Positions 1-6,476 of a stretch of 22,182 bases of DNA are shown here, piece by piece. Source of the DNA: JAXGTD01 sp040775095 (GTDB lineage: Bacteria; Pseudomonadota; Gammaproteobacteria; Chromatiales; Chromatiaceae); the NCBI GenBank assembly GCA_040775095.1, contig JAXGTD010000062.1, positions 1 through 22,182 of the forward strand, in the 5' to 3' direction. Every line of letters starts with the position of its first letter. The first letter of the stretch is position 1. A model generated the notes under the pieces. The model saw only the letters and a program-made list of their open reading frames with translations, ran no database searches and was not told the origin of the DNA. A program made the position numbers and the translations under genes.

Positions 1-2
1 GC

Positions 3-509
3 GTCGCGGTCGCCTTCGGCTTGCTGCGTGACGGGACGGACGCCCTGCCGATCGCCCCGGTACGCTATGAATGGGTCCCTGGCCAGAGCAAGTCGGGGCG
101 GGTCTATCGCCTCAGTGACATCCCCCTGGCCGAGGTTGCGCGACTGACACCCGCCCAGATCGCGGCATTTGGCAGCGAGGCGGTCAACGCGCCCCCCGAG
201 TGGATCGAGGCGCTGAGCGCCGAGCAGGTCGCGGCCATCGACGCGCCAGGCACGGCCTACTGGGTCGCCAAGCTCAACGCCGCGCAGCAGTCGGCCTTGA
301 CCGCAACACAGATTGCCGCGTTTGAGCACTGGAGCCTGTTCACGGCCCTGCCCGCGGAGAAGGTCGCGCTGGTCCCCCCGGCGAGTATGCCCGGGCTGGG
401 GGTGGAGGTTCGCAACACCACCGATGCCTGGAAGGCGGCCCTCACGCAGGCGCAATGGGCGGCGATGACCGAGGAGCAGATCGCGATCCTGCACGCGGCA
501 GGCTACTGA
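3..509 (+). CDS. C-terminal part of an unrecognised protein with short Leu-Thr-x-x-Gln repeats (5' end outside window)
   Basis: The reading frame is open from the first full codon at position 3 to a TGA at 507-509, so the true start lies upstream. A TTG at 21 is only an internal codon. I do not recognise a named family. The visible part contains several degenerate ten-residue units of the type LTxxQIAAF: LTPAQIAAFG, LSAEQVAAID, LTATQIAAFE and, close to the end, LTQAQWAAM followed by TEEQIAILHA. Such units resemble the short helical repeats found in some large secreted or surface proteins, but the repeat-bearing part seen here is only about 140 residues. No signal peptide, membrane segment or catalytic motif can be judged from this fragment. 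The gene converges on the minus-strand gene at 619-999, with a cluster of hairpins between them. Confidence 0.6.
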   Translation, partial: VAVAFGLLRDGTDALPIAPVRYEWVPGQSKSGRVYRLSDIPLAEVARLTPAQIAAFGSEAVNAPPEWIEALSAEQVAAIDAPGTAYWVAKLNAAQQSALTATQIAAFEHWSLFTALPAEKVALVPPASMPGLGVEVRNTTDAWKAALTQAQWAAMTEEQIAILHAAGY

Positions 510-531
510 GCCGGCACCCGCCGCAGACCCA

Positions 532-604
532 TCGAGGCGCGGCAAGGCGCGGCGCCTCGAGGGGGCGACAGCCGCTCCCACGGCTGAGGCCGGCCACGCC
601 GGCC
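532..604. repeat. Cluster of three hairpins between convergent genes (REP-like or terminator)
   Basis: Three perfect inverted repeats lie back to back: 532-540 with 552-560 (9-bp arms), 569-574 with 581-586 (6-bp arms, loop CTCCCA) and 588-594 with 598-604 (7-bp arms, loop CAC). The middle one, read on the minus strand, includes GTGGGAGCGGCTG, which resembles the REP motif of pseudomonads and relatives. The last hairpin is followed by only a short CCCCTT run, so it would be a weak terminator at best. The position between two converging genes fits either role. Confidence 0.45.
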
Positions 605-618
605 CCCCTTCTGGCTGA

Positions 619-999
619 TCAATCGTATTCCGTCACCTTGAAGGCGTAGAACTCGCTCAGACCCTGCTCCCGGGTCCAGCGCAGGTACTCGGCGAACTGC
701 TCGGACATCTCCGGCGTCGGCAGCACGAACGCATCCGACAGGTTCGCCGTGTGGTGCATGCGCGACGGGTCCGGGCTCTCGAACACGGCCAGGCGGCTGA
801 GACCGTTTTCCTTCGTCCACGACAGATAGGCGTCGAACTGATCGGCCATCTCCTGGGTTGGGAATGGCCCGGCCGCCGGTGCGGTCTGCGCGGCGACGGC
901 CACCGGCGATGGCGCTGTCGCGGACGGGGCCGCGGCCAGCTCGGTGGCCGAAACCATCAGCAGGCCGAATCCTCCGGCAACGAGACTCGGAAGAAACAT
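619..999 (-). CDS. Small exported protein with two tandem internal repeats, function unknown
   Basis: This 126-aa protein begins with a hydrophobic stretch (residues 2-23) ending in an Ala-rich segment typical of a signal peptide, so it is probably periplasmic or secreted. The mature part is essentially two copies of one unit of about 29 residues, at 46-74 and 92-121, with the pattern (F/L)PTxEMxxQFxxYLxWTxExGLSxxxAF. The units are joined by a linker containing MHHTAN. I do not recognise the family. The ATG at 997-999 is preceded by GGAG seven bases upstream, which supports this start. An AT-rich promoter with a consensus TATAAT lies further upstream. The gene stands alone, divergent from uppP. 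Confidence 0.75.
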   Translation of the reverse strand: MFLPSLVAGGFGLLMVSATELAAAPSATAPSPVAVAAQTAPAAGPFPTQEMADQFDAYLSWTKENGLSRLAVFESPDPSRMHHTANLSDAFVLPTPEMSEQFAEYLRWTREQGLSEFYAFKVTEYD

Positions 1000-1032
1000 G
1001 GTGTTGCTCCATTGGGCGATTTAGTATTGGTC

Positions 1033-1063
1033 ATTATATTAGCGTTTTCTAATTTAGATTCAA
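1033..1063 (-). promoter_or_regulatory. Probable sigma70-type promoter for the 619-999 gene
   Basis: On the minus strand a perfect TATAAT (plus coordinates 1033-1038) lies 19 bases from a TTGAAT (1058-1063). The spacer is longer than the usual 17, but the local sequence is clearly AT-rich compared with its surroundings, and the site sits about 35 bases ahead of the ATG. Confidence 0.5.
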
Positions 1064-1249
1064 TGTCTGCTGCCGCCGAAACACCAACAGTCTGTATCCG
1101 ATTGTGACGAGGTGTTACAGGCTCGGGGGAGATGTCCGCGAGCGATCGGAGCTCGGACGAGCCCACCGGGCGCCTGATCTGAGGCCCCCGACCCCGGTTA
1201 TACTGCGCACCCCGCGACACCCGCTTACAGATCCAGGGAGCATCACCCG

Positions 1250-2062
1250 TTGGAAACCGTCCAGATCGTCCTGCTCGCCGTCGTCCAGGGCCTTACAGAG
1301 TTCCTTCCGATCTCAAGCTCTGGGCACCTGATCCTGACACCCCTGCTGTTCGGCTATGAATTGCAGAGCCTCGCGTTCGACGTGGCCGTTCACCTGGGCA
1401 CGCTGGGCGCGGTGATGTTCTACTTCCGCCGCGAGATCGCGGCGATCCTGCTCGGCATGCTGGCATCCCTGCGCACGCGCGGGGTCGGCAACGCGGACGC
1501 GCGCCTGGGGTGGATGATTCTCGTCGCCACGGCTCCGCTGCTGGTGCTCGGATTTCCGCTCAAGGCGGTGCTGGAGCTGCTGCGCGAGGACGACCAACTG
1601 GTCGCGCTGGTCATCGCGGCAACCACGATCGGGTTCGGACTCCTGCTCTGGTGGGCGGACCGACGCGGCCGGCGGGATCGCAACGAGTACGCGCTGGATT
1701 GGAAGGCGGCCCTGATCGTTGGCTGCCTTCAGGCCGTCGCCATCATCCCGGGCACCTCGCGCTCCGGCATCACGATGACGGCCGGCCTGCTCCTCGGACT
1801 GACCCGTCGCGCGGCATCGCGGTTTTCCTTTCTTCTGTCGATCCCGACCATCCTGCTCGCGGGGGCTATCGAGACCAAGGACCTGCTGGCGGCGCCCGGC
1901 CCGGTCGACTGGAACGCCCTCTGGATGGGGGCCACGCTCTCATTCGTCGTCGCCTATCTGACGATCCACTTCTTCCTGCGCTTCATCGAACGGATCAGCA
2001 TGTTTCCGTTCGTTGTCTATCGCCTGCTGCTCGGCGGGCTGATCCTGGTGCTGGTGCTCTGA
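1250..2062 (+). CDS. uppP: Undecaprenyl-diphosphate phosphatase UppP (BacA)
   Basis: This integral membrane enzyme removes a phosphate from undecaprenyl pyrophosphate, recycling the lipid carrier for peptidoglycan and other surface polymers and giving bacitracin tolerance. The protein has 270 residues, the usual family length, and is mostly hydrophobic helices. The first signature is QGLTEFLPISSSGH at residues 13-26, containing the conserved Glu17 and His26. The second is PGTSRSG at 167-173, with the catalytic-type Arg171. The start is a TTG at 1250, preceded by AGGGAG nine bases upstream. No in-frame ATG gives the conserved N-terminus, so TTG is well supported. A TATACT at 1199-1204 could be its -10 element, but no convincing -35 is seen. 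The gene is monocistronic and converges on the cyclase gene, with a degenerate copy of the structured repeat between them. Confidence 0.95.
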   Translation: METVQIVLLAVVQGLTEFLPISSSGHLILTPLLFGYELQSLAFDVAVHLGTLGAVMFYFRREIAAILLGMLASLRTRGVGNADARLGWMILVATAPLLVLGFPLKAVLELLREDDQLVALVIAATTIGFGLLLWWADRRGRRDRNEYALDWKAALIVGCLQAVAIIPGTSRSGITMTAGLLLGLTRRAASRFSFLLSIPTILLAGAIETKDLLAAPGPVDWNALWMGATLSFVVAYLTIHFFLRFIERISMFPFVVYRLLLGGLILVLVL

Positions 2063-2111
2063 AGCGACCGCCGCCCGGTGCGGCCTCGTGCTGGTCGCGC
2101 GGGTCCGCGCC

Positions 2112-2210
2112 GACCGAAAACGCGGTCCCCGATTGGCTCCATGTTCCGTCGCGCCGGCGCCTGAGCATGCAGGGCCACCCCCTGGCCCAGGCGTACAGTG
2201 CCTGGGATCG
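2112..2210 (+). repeat. Structured intergenic repeat, copy E (diverged)
   Basis: The stretch starts with a hairpin GACCG-AAAACG-CGGTC (2112-2127) and contains the family signatures GGCTCCAT and ATGCAGGGCC. It then has a second hairpin with arms GGGCCA/TGGCCC around 2172-2188. It is closest to copy B (12291-12400), sharing CGAAAACGCGGT and ATGCAGGGCC at matching positions. The 3' third is degenerate. It lies between the convergent uppP and cyclase genes. Confidence 0.6.
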
Positions 2211-2218
2211 GCGGCCCC

Positions 2219-3301
2219 TCAGCGCCGCCAGAGCATGTGGTCGACAAAGCGCTTGACCCGGCGATGTCCGGGGGTATCGATGTCGCTGAACTCGAGCGTG
2301 GTGCGGTAGACCCCGTTGGTGGACCGGGTACTCAACACACGGGCATAGACGTCACCGACCGTACCCGAGCCCAGTTCCGGGCTCAGCGTCAGCAGCACCT
2401 CGGAGAAAGGTGCCAGAATCACCGGCAGATCGGCACTCATGCCAAAGTAGCCGAGATCATTGGCCTGGCCGATGAAGTACTCGGCGAGTATGCGCTTGGA
2501 CTCAACCCGCCGGAGCAGAACCGGAAACTCGACGCGGACACGCGGCGATTTCCGGATCTCCACCTGCGGTACCTCGAGGCGGCGCGGATAGGTCACCGCA
2601 CTGAGCTCGTAGATCGTGACCGGTTTCGCCTTGCCCTTGACCATGACCTGGTTGACGCTGCCAACCTCGATGTGCGCCCGCGCCGCCGCGTAACTGTCCT
2701 CGCTGAGCAAGACCTGACCCCGCAGGCTGTAGCCCTCGATTCGCGAAGCCAGATTGACCGCGTCCCCAATGACCGTGTACTCGTTATGCGCCCGGGACCC
2801 GAAGCTGCCGGCCATGACCTGGCCGGTATTGATCGCGATCCCGGCGTAGAGTCTTGGCTCACCCCGCGCCTCGCTGTTGCGATTCATGTCGCACATGGCC
2901 TGTTGCATCTCCACGGCACAGGCCAGCGCGCGCAGCAGGTCGTCGGGATGCTGGACCGGCGCACCGAAAATGGCCATCACCGCATCGCCCATGAACTTGT
3001 CGATCATGCCGCCGTGGTGTTCGATCAGGTCGCCCATGATCGTAAAGAAGCGGTTCAACAACGAGATGATCAGCCTCGGCGGCAGAGACTCCGTCAGGGC
3101 CGTGAAACCGCGAATATCGGCGATCAGGATGGTCGCGTTGGCCCCACGGATGGGCCGAGACTGGGGTTGACACTCGTCGATGGCCCGATCCAGACACCGG
3201 CGCAGATTCGCCTCGAGGCGATCATCAGTGGCCTCACCGTAGATCTCCCTGACAACGCTGGCGATGCTGGAAAGGAGAAGCTGCTTGTTCTTTTTTGGCA
3301 T
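2219..3301 (-). CDS. Class III adenylate/guanylate cyclase with C-terminal PilZ-like domain
   Basis: This 360-aa protein probably makes cyclic AMP from ATP in the cytoplasm; no membrane segment or signal peptide is seen. The catalytic domain spans about residues 55-235. Metal-binding aspartates are Asp62 (in ADIRGFT) and Asp106 (KFMGDAV). Lys102 and Asp180 fit adenine selection, and Asn183 and Arg187 (VNLASR) are the transition-state pair, so the site looks complete. Residues 249-355 resemble a PilZ domain: RKSPR gives the RxxxR motif (Arg250, Arg254). The second motif reads DLGYFG instead of DxSxxG, so cyclic-di-GMP binding is uncertain. The N-terminal 50 residues have no recognised domain. 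The ATG at 3301 has AAAGGAG-like bases some way upstream. The gene follows the kinase gene on the same strand but is separated by repeat copy A. Confidence 0.88.
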   Translation of the reverse strand: MPKKNKQLLLSSIASVVREIYGEATDDRLEANLRRCLDRAIDECQPQSRPIRGANATILIADIRGFTALTESLPPRLIISLLNRFFTIMGDLIEHHGGMIDKFMGDAVMAIFGAPVQHPDDLLRALACAVEMQQAMCDMNRNSEARGEPRLYAGIAINTGQVMAGSFGSRAHNEYTVIGDAVNLASRIEGYSLRGQVLLSEDSYAAARAHIEVGSVNQVMVKGKAKPVTIYELSAVTYPRRLEVPQVEIRKSPRVRVEFPVLLRRVESKRILAEYFIGQANDLGYFGMSADLPVILAPFSEVLLTLSPELGSGTVGDVYARVLSTRSTNGVYRTTLEFSDIDTPGHRRVKRFVDHMLWRR

Positions 3302-3433
3302 TCATTCAACCATGTGCGCCCGGTCGCACCTGACAGCATGCCATAACCCGTGCGCCGACGCCGGATTGTCTGCTCGCCCCATTTCGCCTCTTCCCTGAAC
3401 GTCCCCGGGGGGCGTGAGAGGCCTGGACCCGAC

Positions 3434-3540
3434 GCGAGGCGCGACGCGCGAGAGGCTCCATTTTCAAACGCTTGCCGCGCTCGAAAATGCCGGGCCATCC
3501 CTGGCCCGGCCGGGAAATGCTCTGAATCGCTCTTTCCCTA
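3434..3540 (+). repeat. Structured intergenic repeat, copy A
   Basis: This is one of the clearest copies. A GC-rich first arm (3434-3449) is followed by a hairpin with arms CATTTTC/GAAAATG (3459-3489). Next comes a perfect hairpin CCGGGCCA-TCCC-TGGCCCGG (about 3490-3509), and then a third with arms GGGAAA/TTTCCC ending at 3538. The terminal TTTCCCTA is shared with copy B. Its last three bases, CTA, are the complement of the TAG stop codon of the kinase gene at 3538-5139. Confidence 0.8.
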
Positions 3541-5139
3541 GCGCTCGTCGAGTCGGCGCAACAGCGCGGCGACCGGCTGGGGCCGCGCCGTGTCCAGGCG
3601 GATTGTCCAATGCAACTCATCGGCACCGAGCACTTCCCGCGCCGCGATCTGCGCATCGAGAATGCCCTCGTCGGCGTCGGACGCGTCCGCGCCGGCGGCC
3701 TGCCGCTCACGAACCCGTTGGCGCAACAGCTCGGTGGGCGCATCCAGGGCGAGCATCGTGATGCGGCAGCCAAGCTCCCGCGCCAGACGCCAGGCCGCGG
3801 CGCGCTGCTCGCGCCTCAGAAAGGTCGCATCCACGAGCACGCTGTAGTCGGCGCGAAGGATCTCCTTGGCCAGCGCGAGCAGATGATCATAGGTGCGGCG
3901 GGTGGCCTCGGGCGAGTAGATACCCGCGTTGTGTTGGACGGTGACATGCGCATCAGGCGACAGGCCAAACAATCGCTTGCGCTCCACGTCGGAGCGAAGA
4001 TGGATCAGCGGCAGATGCTCGCGCAACGCGGTCCCGATCCAGGTCTTGCCAGAGCCGGACAGACCGTGGGTGATGAACAGGTGCGGCCGGGATCGGAGGG
4101 TGATGGAGCGGCCCAGCCGCAGGTAACGGCGGAACGCCTCTTGCTCGCGTTGGCGCTCGGCCCGATCGAGACTCGGCTGGCTAAGCCGGATGGCGACGAC
4201 CTTGGCCCTCACCATCGCCCGATAGACCTGATAGAGGCGCAGCAGCGCGATGCCGGCATAGTCGCCGGTGCGCTCCAGATAGCGACTGACCAGACGCCTG
4301 GCAAGCGCCTCCTCGCCGCTCGCGCGCAGGTCCATTGCGAGAAACGCCAGCTCGCTCATCGTGTCCATCCAACGCAGGCTCGGATTGAACTCGATACCGT
4401 CGAAGATGATCAGTTGCCCGTCGTCCAGGATCGCGATGTTGCCACGGTGCATATCCCCGTGGCACTCGCGAATATGGCCGTCGCGACGACGTTGCTCGAG
4501 CCGCGTGCGCAGCCGCTCGAAGCGTCCCCGGGTCCAGCATTCCAGGCGCCGCGCGGCGCACCGGCTGGACGCATCGAGCTGGCTGGCGCCGATCTCTGCG
4601 AAGTTGTCCAGCATCGGTGCCAGCACGGCAAGCGGGGCCCCATACTGACTGTCCGGCGCCGCGGTCGCGACCGCGGCGTGGAAGGTGGCGACGCGATCGG
4701 CGACACGCTCGACAATCGCGTCGCTGAGCGGGCGATTGATGAGCAGGCAACGCTGCGGGAAACGGCGCATCAGGACCGCGTGCTCCAGGACCGGGCCCTG
4801 GCCACCGACGTAGGGCCGCCCGGGTGTGCCGCGCACCTGGACCACGCCAAGGTAGAGATCGGGAGCCAACCGCCGGTTGAGACGGACCTCCTCGTCGCAA
4901 AAGAACCGCCGTCGTTCCAGGGTGGAAAAATTCAGGAACCCGAGCGCGACCGGCTTTTTCACCTTGTACGCGAATGCACCAGCGAGCAGCACCCACGAGA
5001 TGTGGGTCTCGATGATCTCAACGCGTTCCACCGGATGCGGATAGGCGCCGGGTGCGAGCAGCCCCTCGATCAGCGGCGGACGGGAGATCGGGGCGGCGGA
5101 ATACGTCGATGGTCGCGCGGGACCCGTCGTATCAGACAT
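3538..5139 (-). CDS. Two-domain protein: aminoglycoside phosphotransferase-like kinase fused to P-loop (AAA_33/zeta-toxin-like) kinase
   Basis: This 533-aa cytoplasmic protein joins two ATP-using folds and matches a widespread conserved architecture (COG2187 plus COG0645 type) whose substrate is not known. The N-terminal half (about 30-330) is APH-like. CHGDMHRGN at 226-234 supplies the catalytic-loop Asp229, and IIFDGIEFN at 244-252 gives the metal-binding Asp. The C-terminal half (about 352-533) opens with the Walker A loop GLSGSGKT at 359-366 and continues with an LRSDVERK segment typical of small-molecule kinases. It could phosphorylate a small metabolite; antibiotic resistance should not be assumed. 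The start ATG at 5139 lacks an obvious Shine-Dalgarno. The stop codon is supplied by repeat copy A. Confidence 0.88.
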   Translation of the reverse strand: MSDTTGPARPSTYSAAPISRPPLIEGLLAPGAYPHPVERVEIIETHISWVLLAGAFAYKVKKPVALGFLNFSTLERRRFFCDEEVRLNRRLAPDLYLGVVQVRGTPGRPYVGGQGPVLEHAVLMRRFPQRCLLINRPLSDAIVERVADRVATFHAAVATAAPDSQYGAPLAVLAPMLDNFAEIGASQLDASSRCAARRLECWTRGRFERLRTRLEQRRRDGHIRECHGDMHRGNIAILDDGQLIIFDGIEFNPSLRWMDTMSELAFLAMDLRASGEEALARRLVSRYLERTGDYAGIALLRLYQVYRAMVRAKVVAIRLSQPSLDRAERQREQEAFRRYLRLGRSITLRSRPHLFITHGLSGSGKTWIGTALREHLPLIHLRSDVERKRLFGLSPDAHVTVQHNAGIYSPEATRRTYDHLLALAKEILRADYSVLVDATFLRREQRAAAWRLARELGCRITMLALDAPTELLRQRVRERQAAGADASDADEGILDAQIAAREVLGADELHWTIRLDTARPQPVAALLRRLDER

Positions 5140-5426
5140 GCGGGAGACCTCGCGCCAGTTGGGGGCCGGTTCGAAGCGGTTGCTGGCGCATCTTGAAGCC
5201 CGGCCACGGGTTACCTATTATGGCCCGATCGGCCCAGAGAACGCCGCGATCTTCCGATCCCCAGCCTTGCCAGATCAGGCCCATTGCGACGATTCCGTCG
5301 AACGCGTCCAGATCCTGACCGCGGTGAACGCCGACAAGGCCGGGAAACGGCTTGATCCAAAAGCAAGCGTCGCCCATTTCTGGATTTTATCCGTTGTCCT
5401 GAACACAACAGACCCGAGGTCTCTCC
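5140..5426. other. Intergenic region between divergent genes
   Basis: No convincing gene is present; the open frames here lack family features and good ribosome binding sites. The region holds one good promoter match on the plus strand (5193-5221). Closer to the 66-aa gene there is an imperfect inverted repeat with GTTGT/ACAAC arms near 5393-5410. Confidence 0.5.
5193..5221 (+). promoter_or_regulatory. Predicted sigma70 promoter, plus strand
   Basis: TTGAAG (5193-5198) is separated by exactly 17 bases from TATTAT (5216-5221). The first gene downstream is the 66-aa membrane protein at 5427, which would give a leader of about 200 nt. The motif match is good, but the long distance leaves open that it is fortuitous. 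Confidence 0.45.
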
Positions 5427-5627
5427 ATGTCCATTGAACGAATCGTCTTCGCCGTCGCCGGCGCCTTTGTGCTCATCTCCGTGATCCTCGGCTATTATGT
5501 CAGCCCGTGGTTCTTGCTGTTCACCGGGTTCGTCGGCCTGAATCTGTTTCAGTCCGCGTTCACCGGGTTTTGTCCTCTGGCCAGCATCCTGAAGAAGATC
5601 GGTCAGAAGCCCGGGACCGCATTCTGA
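5427..5627 (+). CDS. Small YgaP-type inner-membrane protein (DUF2892)
   Basis: The 66-aa product is almost entirely hydrophobic, with two membrane helices (about residues 6-25 and 28-46) and a short basic tail (KKIGQKP). The segment YYVSPWFLLFTGFVGLNLFQ followed by FTGFCPLA is characteristic of DUF2892, the membrane part of the rhodanese YgaP and of many stand-alone proteins. The conserved FCP-type cysteine is present. Such proteins are often linked with sulfur or persulfide handling, but a stand-alone copy gives no firm function and no rhodanese domain is encoded here. The ATG is preceded by GAGG about nine bases upstream. Transcription should end at the strong hairpin at 5717-5759. Confidence 0.85.
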   Translation: MSIERIVFAVAGAFVLISVILGYYVSPWFLLFTGFVGLNLFQSAFTGFCPLASILKKIGQKPGTAF

Positions 5628-5716
5628 GCACCGGATCGGCCTCCTCGAGCGTGGCCGACCAGGGTGGTCCGCCGAGCACTCCCGGGTCACTCGGGTGAGG
5701 CCCCGAACCGGGCTCT

Positions 5717-5759
5717 CCAACAAAAAAAAAGGGCCGCTTCGCGGCCCTTTTTTTGTTGG
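5717..5759. terminator. Strong bidirectional Rho-independent terminator
   Basis: A perfect GC stem, GGGCCGC (5731-5737) with GCGGCCC (5741-5747) around the loop TTC, is flanked by nine A on the left (5722-5730) and seven T on the right (5748-5754). Outer CCAAC/GTTGG arms extend the pairing. It therefore reads as a textbook terminator in both directions, serving the converging genes at 5427-5627 and 5771-6025. Confidence 0.95.
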
Positions 5760-5770
5760 CGAGGTTGCCC

Positions 5771-6025
5771 TCACTGCATACGCGTCGGCAACCAGTTCGC
5801 AATGCGGCTACGCTCGCTGGCAACGTCAATGTTGAAGAAACGCTGCAGTACCCCGAGCGCCTCGTCAATATCGGCACAATGCCAGTCGTCCATCACGACA
5901 TGGTTGCTGCACTCTTCCACGCGGTAATTGTGCTCACAATCCGCGGCATCAAAACGGAGCCTGTAACCGGATCCGGTCCAGGCGTCCCACTTGTAACTAA
6001 TCGTGTTTTCCTGTTCGTCGAACAT
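5771..6025 (-). CDS. Uncharacterised 84-aa protein
   Basis: I do not recognise this protein. It is acidic and soluble-looking, with four aromatic residues early on (YKWDAWTGSGY) and three cysteines (DCEHNY, EEC and WHC). The C-terminal half looks helical (DIDEALGVLQRFF). There is no signal peptide or membrane segment. Support for it being real is good: the ATG at 6025 has AGAAGG six bases upstream, a well-spaced promoter lies at 6180-6208, and the gene ends just before the bidirectional terminator. The roughly 150-nt leader contains two small hairpins. Its Cys/His content (DCEHNY, WHC) might bind a metal, but no standard binding motif is complete. Confidence 0.75.
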   Translation of the reverse strand: MFDEQENTISYKWDAWTGSGYRLRFDAADCEHNYRVEECSNHVVMDDWHCADIDEALGVLQRFFNIDVASERSRIANWLPTRMQ

Positions 6026-6179
6026 GGTTGACCTTCTCTCGCGGTGACGCTGATGGCCGTGTTGATCCGGGACTGCCCACGCCGCCGAACCCCGACCTTA
6101 GTTGTTCCATAGTGGGGATTTCCCCTATCTCGAAACCGCTCATGTAGCATAACAGCTACAAAATGGTCTCTTGGTCTTT

Positions 6180-6208
6180 AGTGTAGGGGTAAACCCGTAA
6201 CTTGACAA
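6180..6208 (-). promoter_or_regulatory. Sigma70-type promoter for the 84-aa gene with adjoining palindrome
   Basis: On the minus strand TTGTCA (plus 6203-6208) and TACACT (plus 6180-6185) are separated by exactly 17 bases. The palindrome AGTCGAT-TTT-ATCGACT (6208-6224) abuts the -35 element, a usual place for an operator. Transcription from here would give a leader of about 150 nt before the ATG at 6025. Confidence 0.6.
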
Positions 6209-6265
6209 GTCGATTTTATCGACTGCTTGAGTCGCCCGGACGCCTGCGATTGTGGGATTCAACGA

Positions 6266-6289
6266 ACGATCTCCGTTCTCGGAGATCGT
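6266..6289. repeat. Perfect 10-bp inverted repeat
   Basis: ACGATCTCCG (6266-6275) pairs fully with CGGAGATCGT (6280-6289) around TTCT. It could end transcription from metA or serve as a protein-binding site. The lack of an adjoining T-run on either strand argues against a standard terminator. Confidence 0.6.
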
Positions 6290-6476
6290 GGTTGCTTATC
6301 TGCGATATATGTTTTTTTATTGCCACACAGGGTGGCGGCACAGTGGTGAGCGCGCGGGACCGCGCCAATCTCCCCTGCTGGCCGCCTAGGCGTTCGGAGG
6401 CCGGGCGCCAATCGCGCGACTCGACGCGTGGCCGACGCGACTGGGCGGATCTTCCGGGTTCAGGGACCGGGGGGGG

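Larger units (their letters stand above)
6026..6476. other. Gene-free region, AT-rich between about 6100 and 6340, with several inverted repeats
   Basis: No convincing gene is seen. The middle of this region is markedly richer in A and T than the rest of the window. It carries a series of perfect inverted repeats: 6114-6125 (GGGGA/TCCCC), 6143-6160 (TGTAGC/GCTACA), 6187-6196 (GGGT/ACCC), 6208-6224 (AGTCGAT/ATCGACT) and 6266-6289 (10-bp arms, loop TTCT). It also contains the promoter for the 84-aa gene. No poly-T directly follows the 6266-6289 hairpin; a run of seven T lies at 6312-6318. Confidence 0.6.

Noticed and set aside
2198..3346. 382-aa plus-strand open frame
   Set aside because: It is antisense to the cyclase gene, whose domains and catalytic residues are intact; the plus-strand translation has no family features and is an artefact of GC-rich codon use.
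3610..5196. 528-aa plus-strand open frame
   Set aside because: It is antisense to the phosphotransferase/kinase gene, which carries clear motifs.
5138..5437. 99-aa plus-strand open frame before the DUF2892 gene
   Set aside because: It overlaps the start of the divergent kinase gene and the start of the 66-aa gene, and has no good ribosome binding site or family signature.
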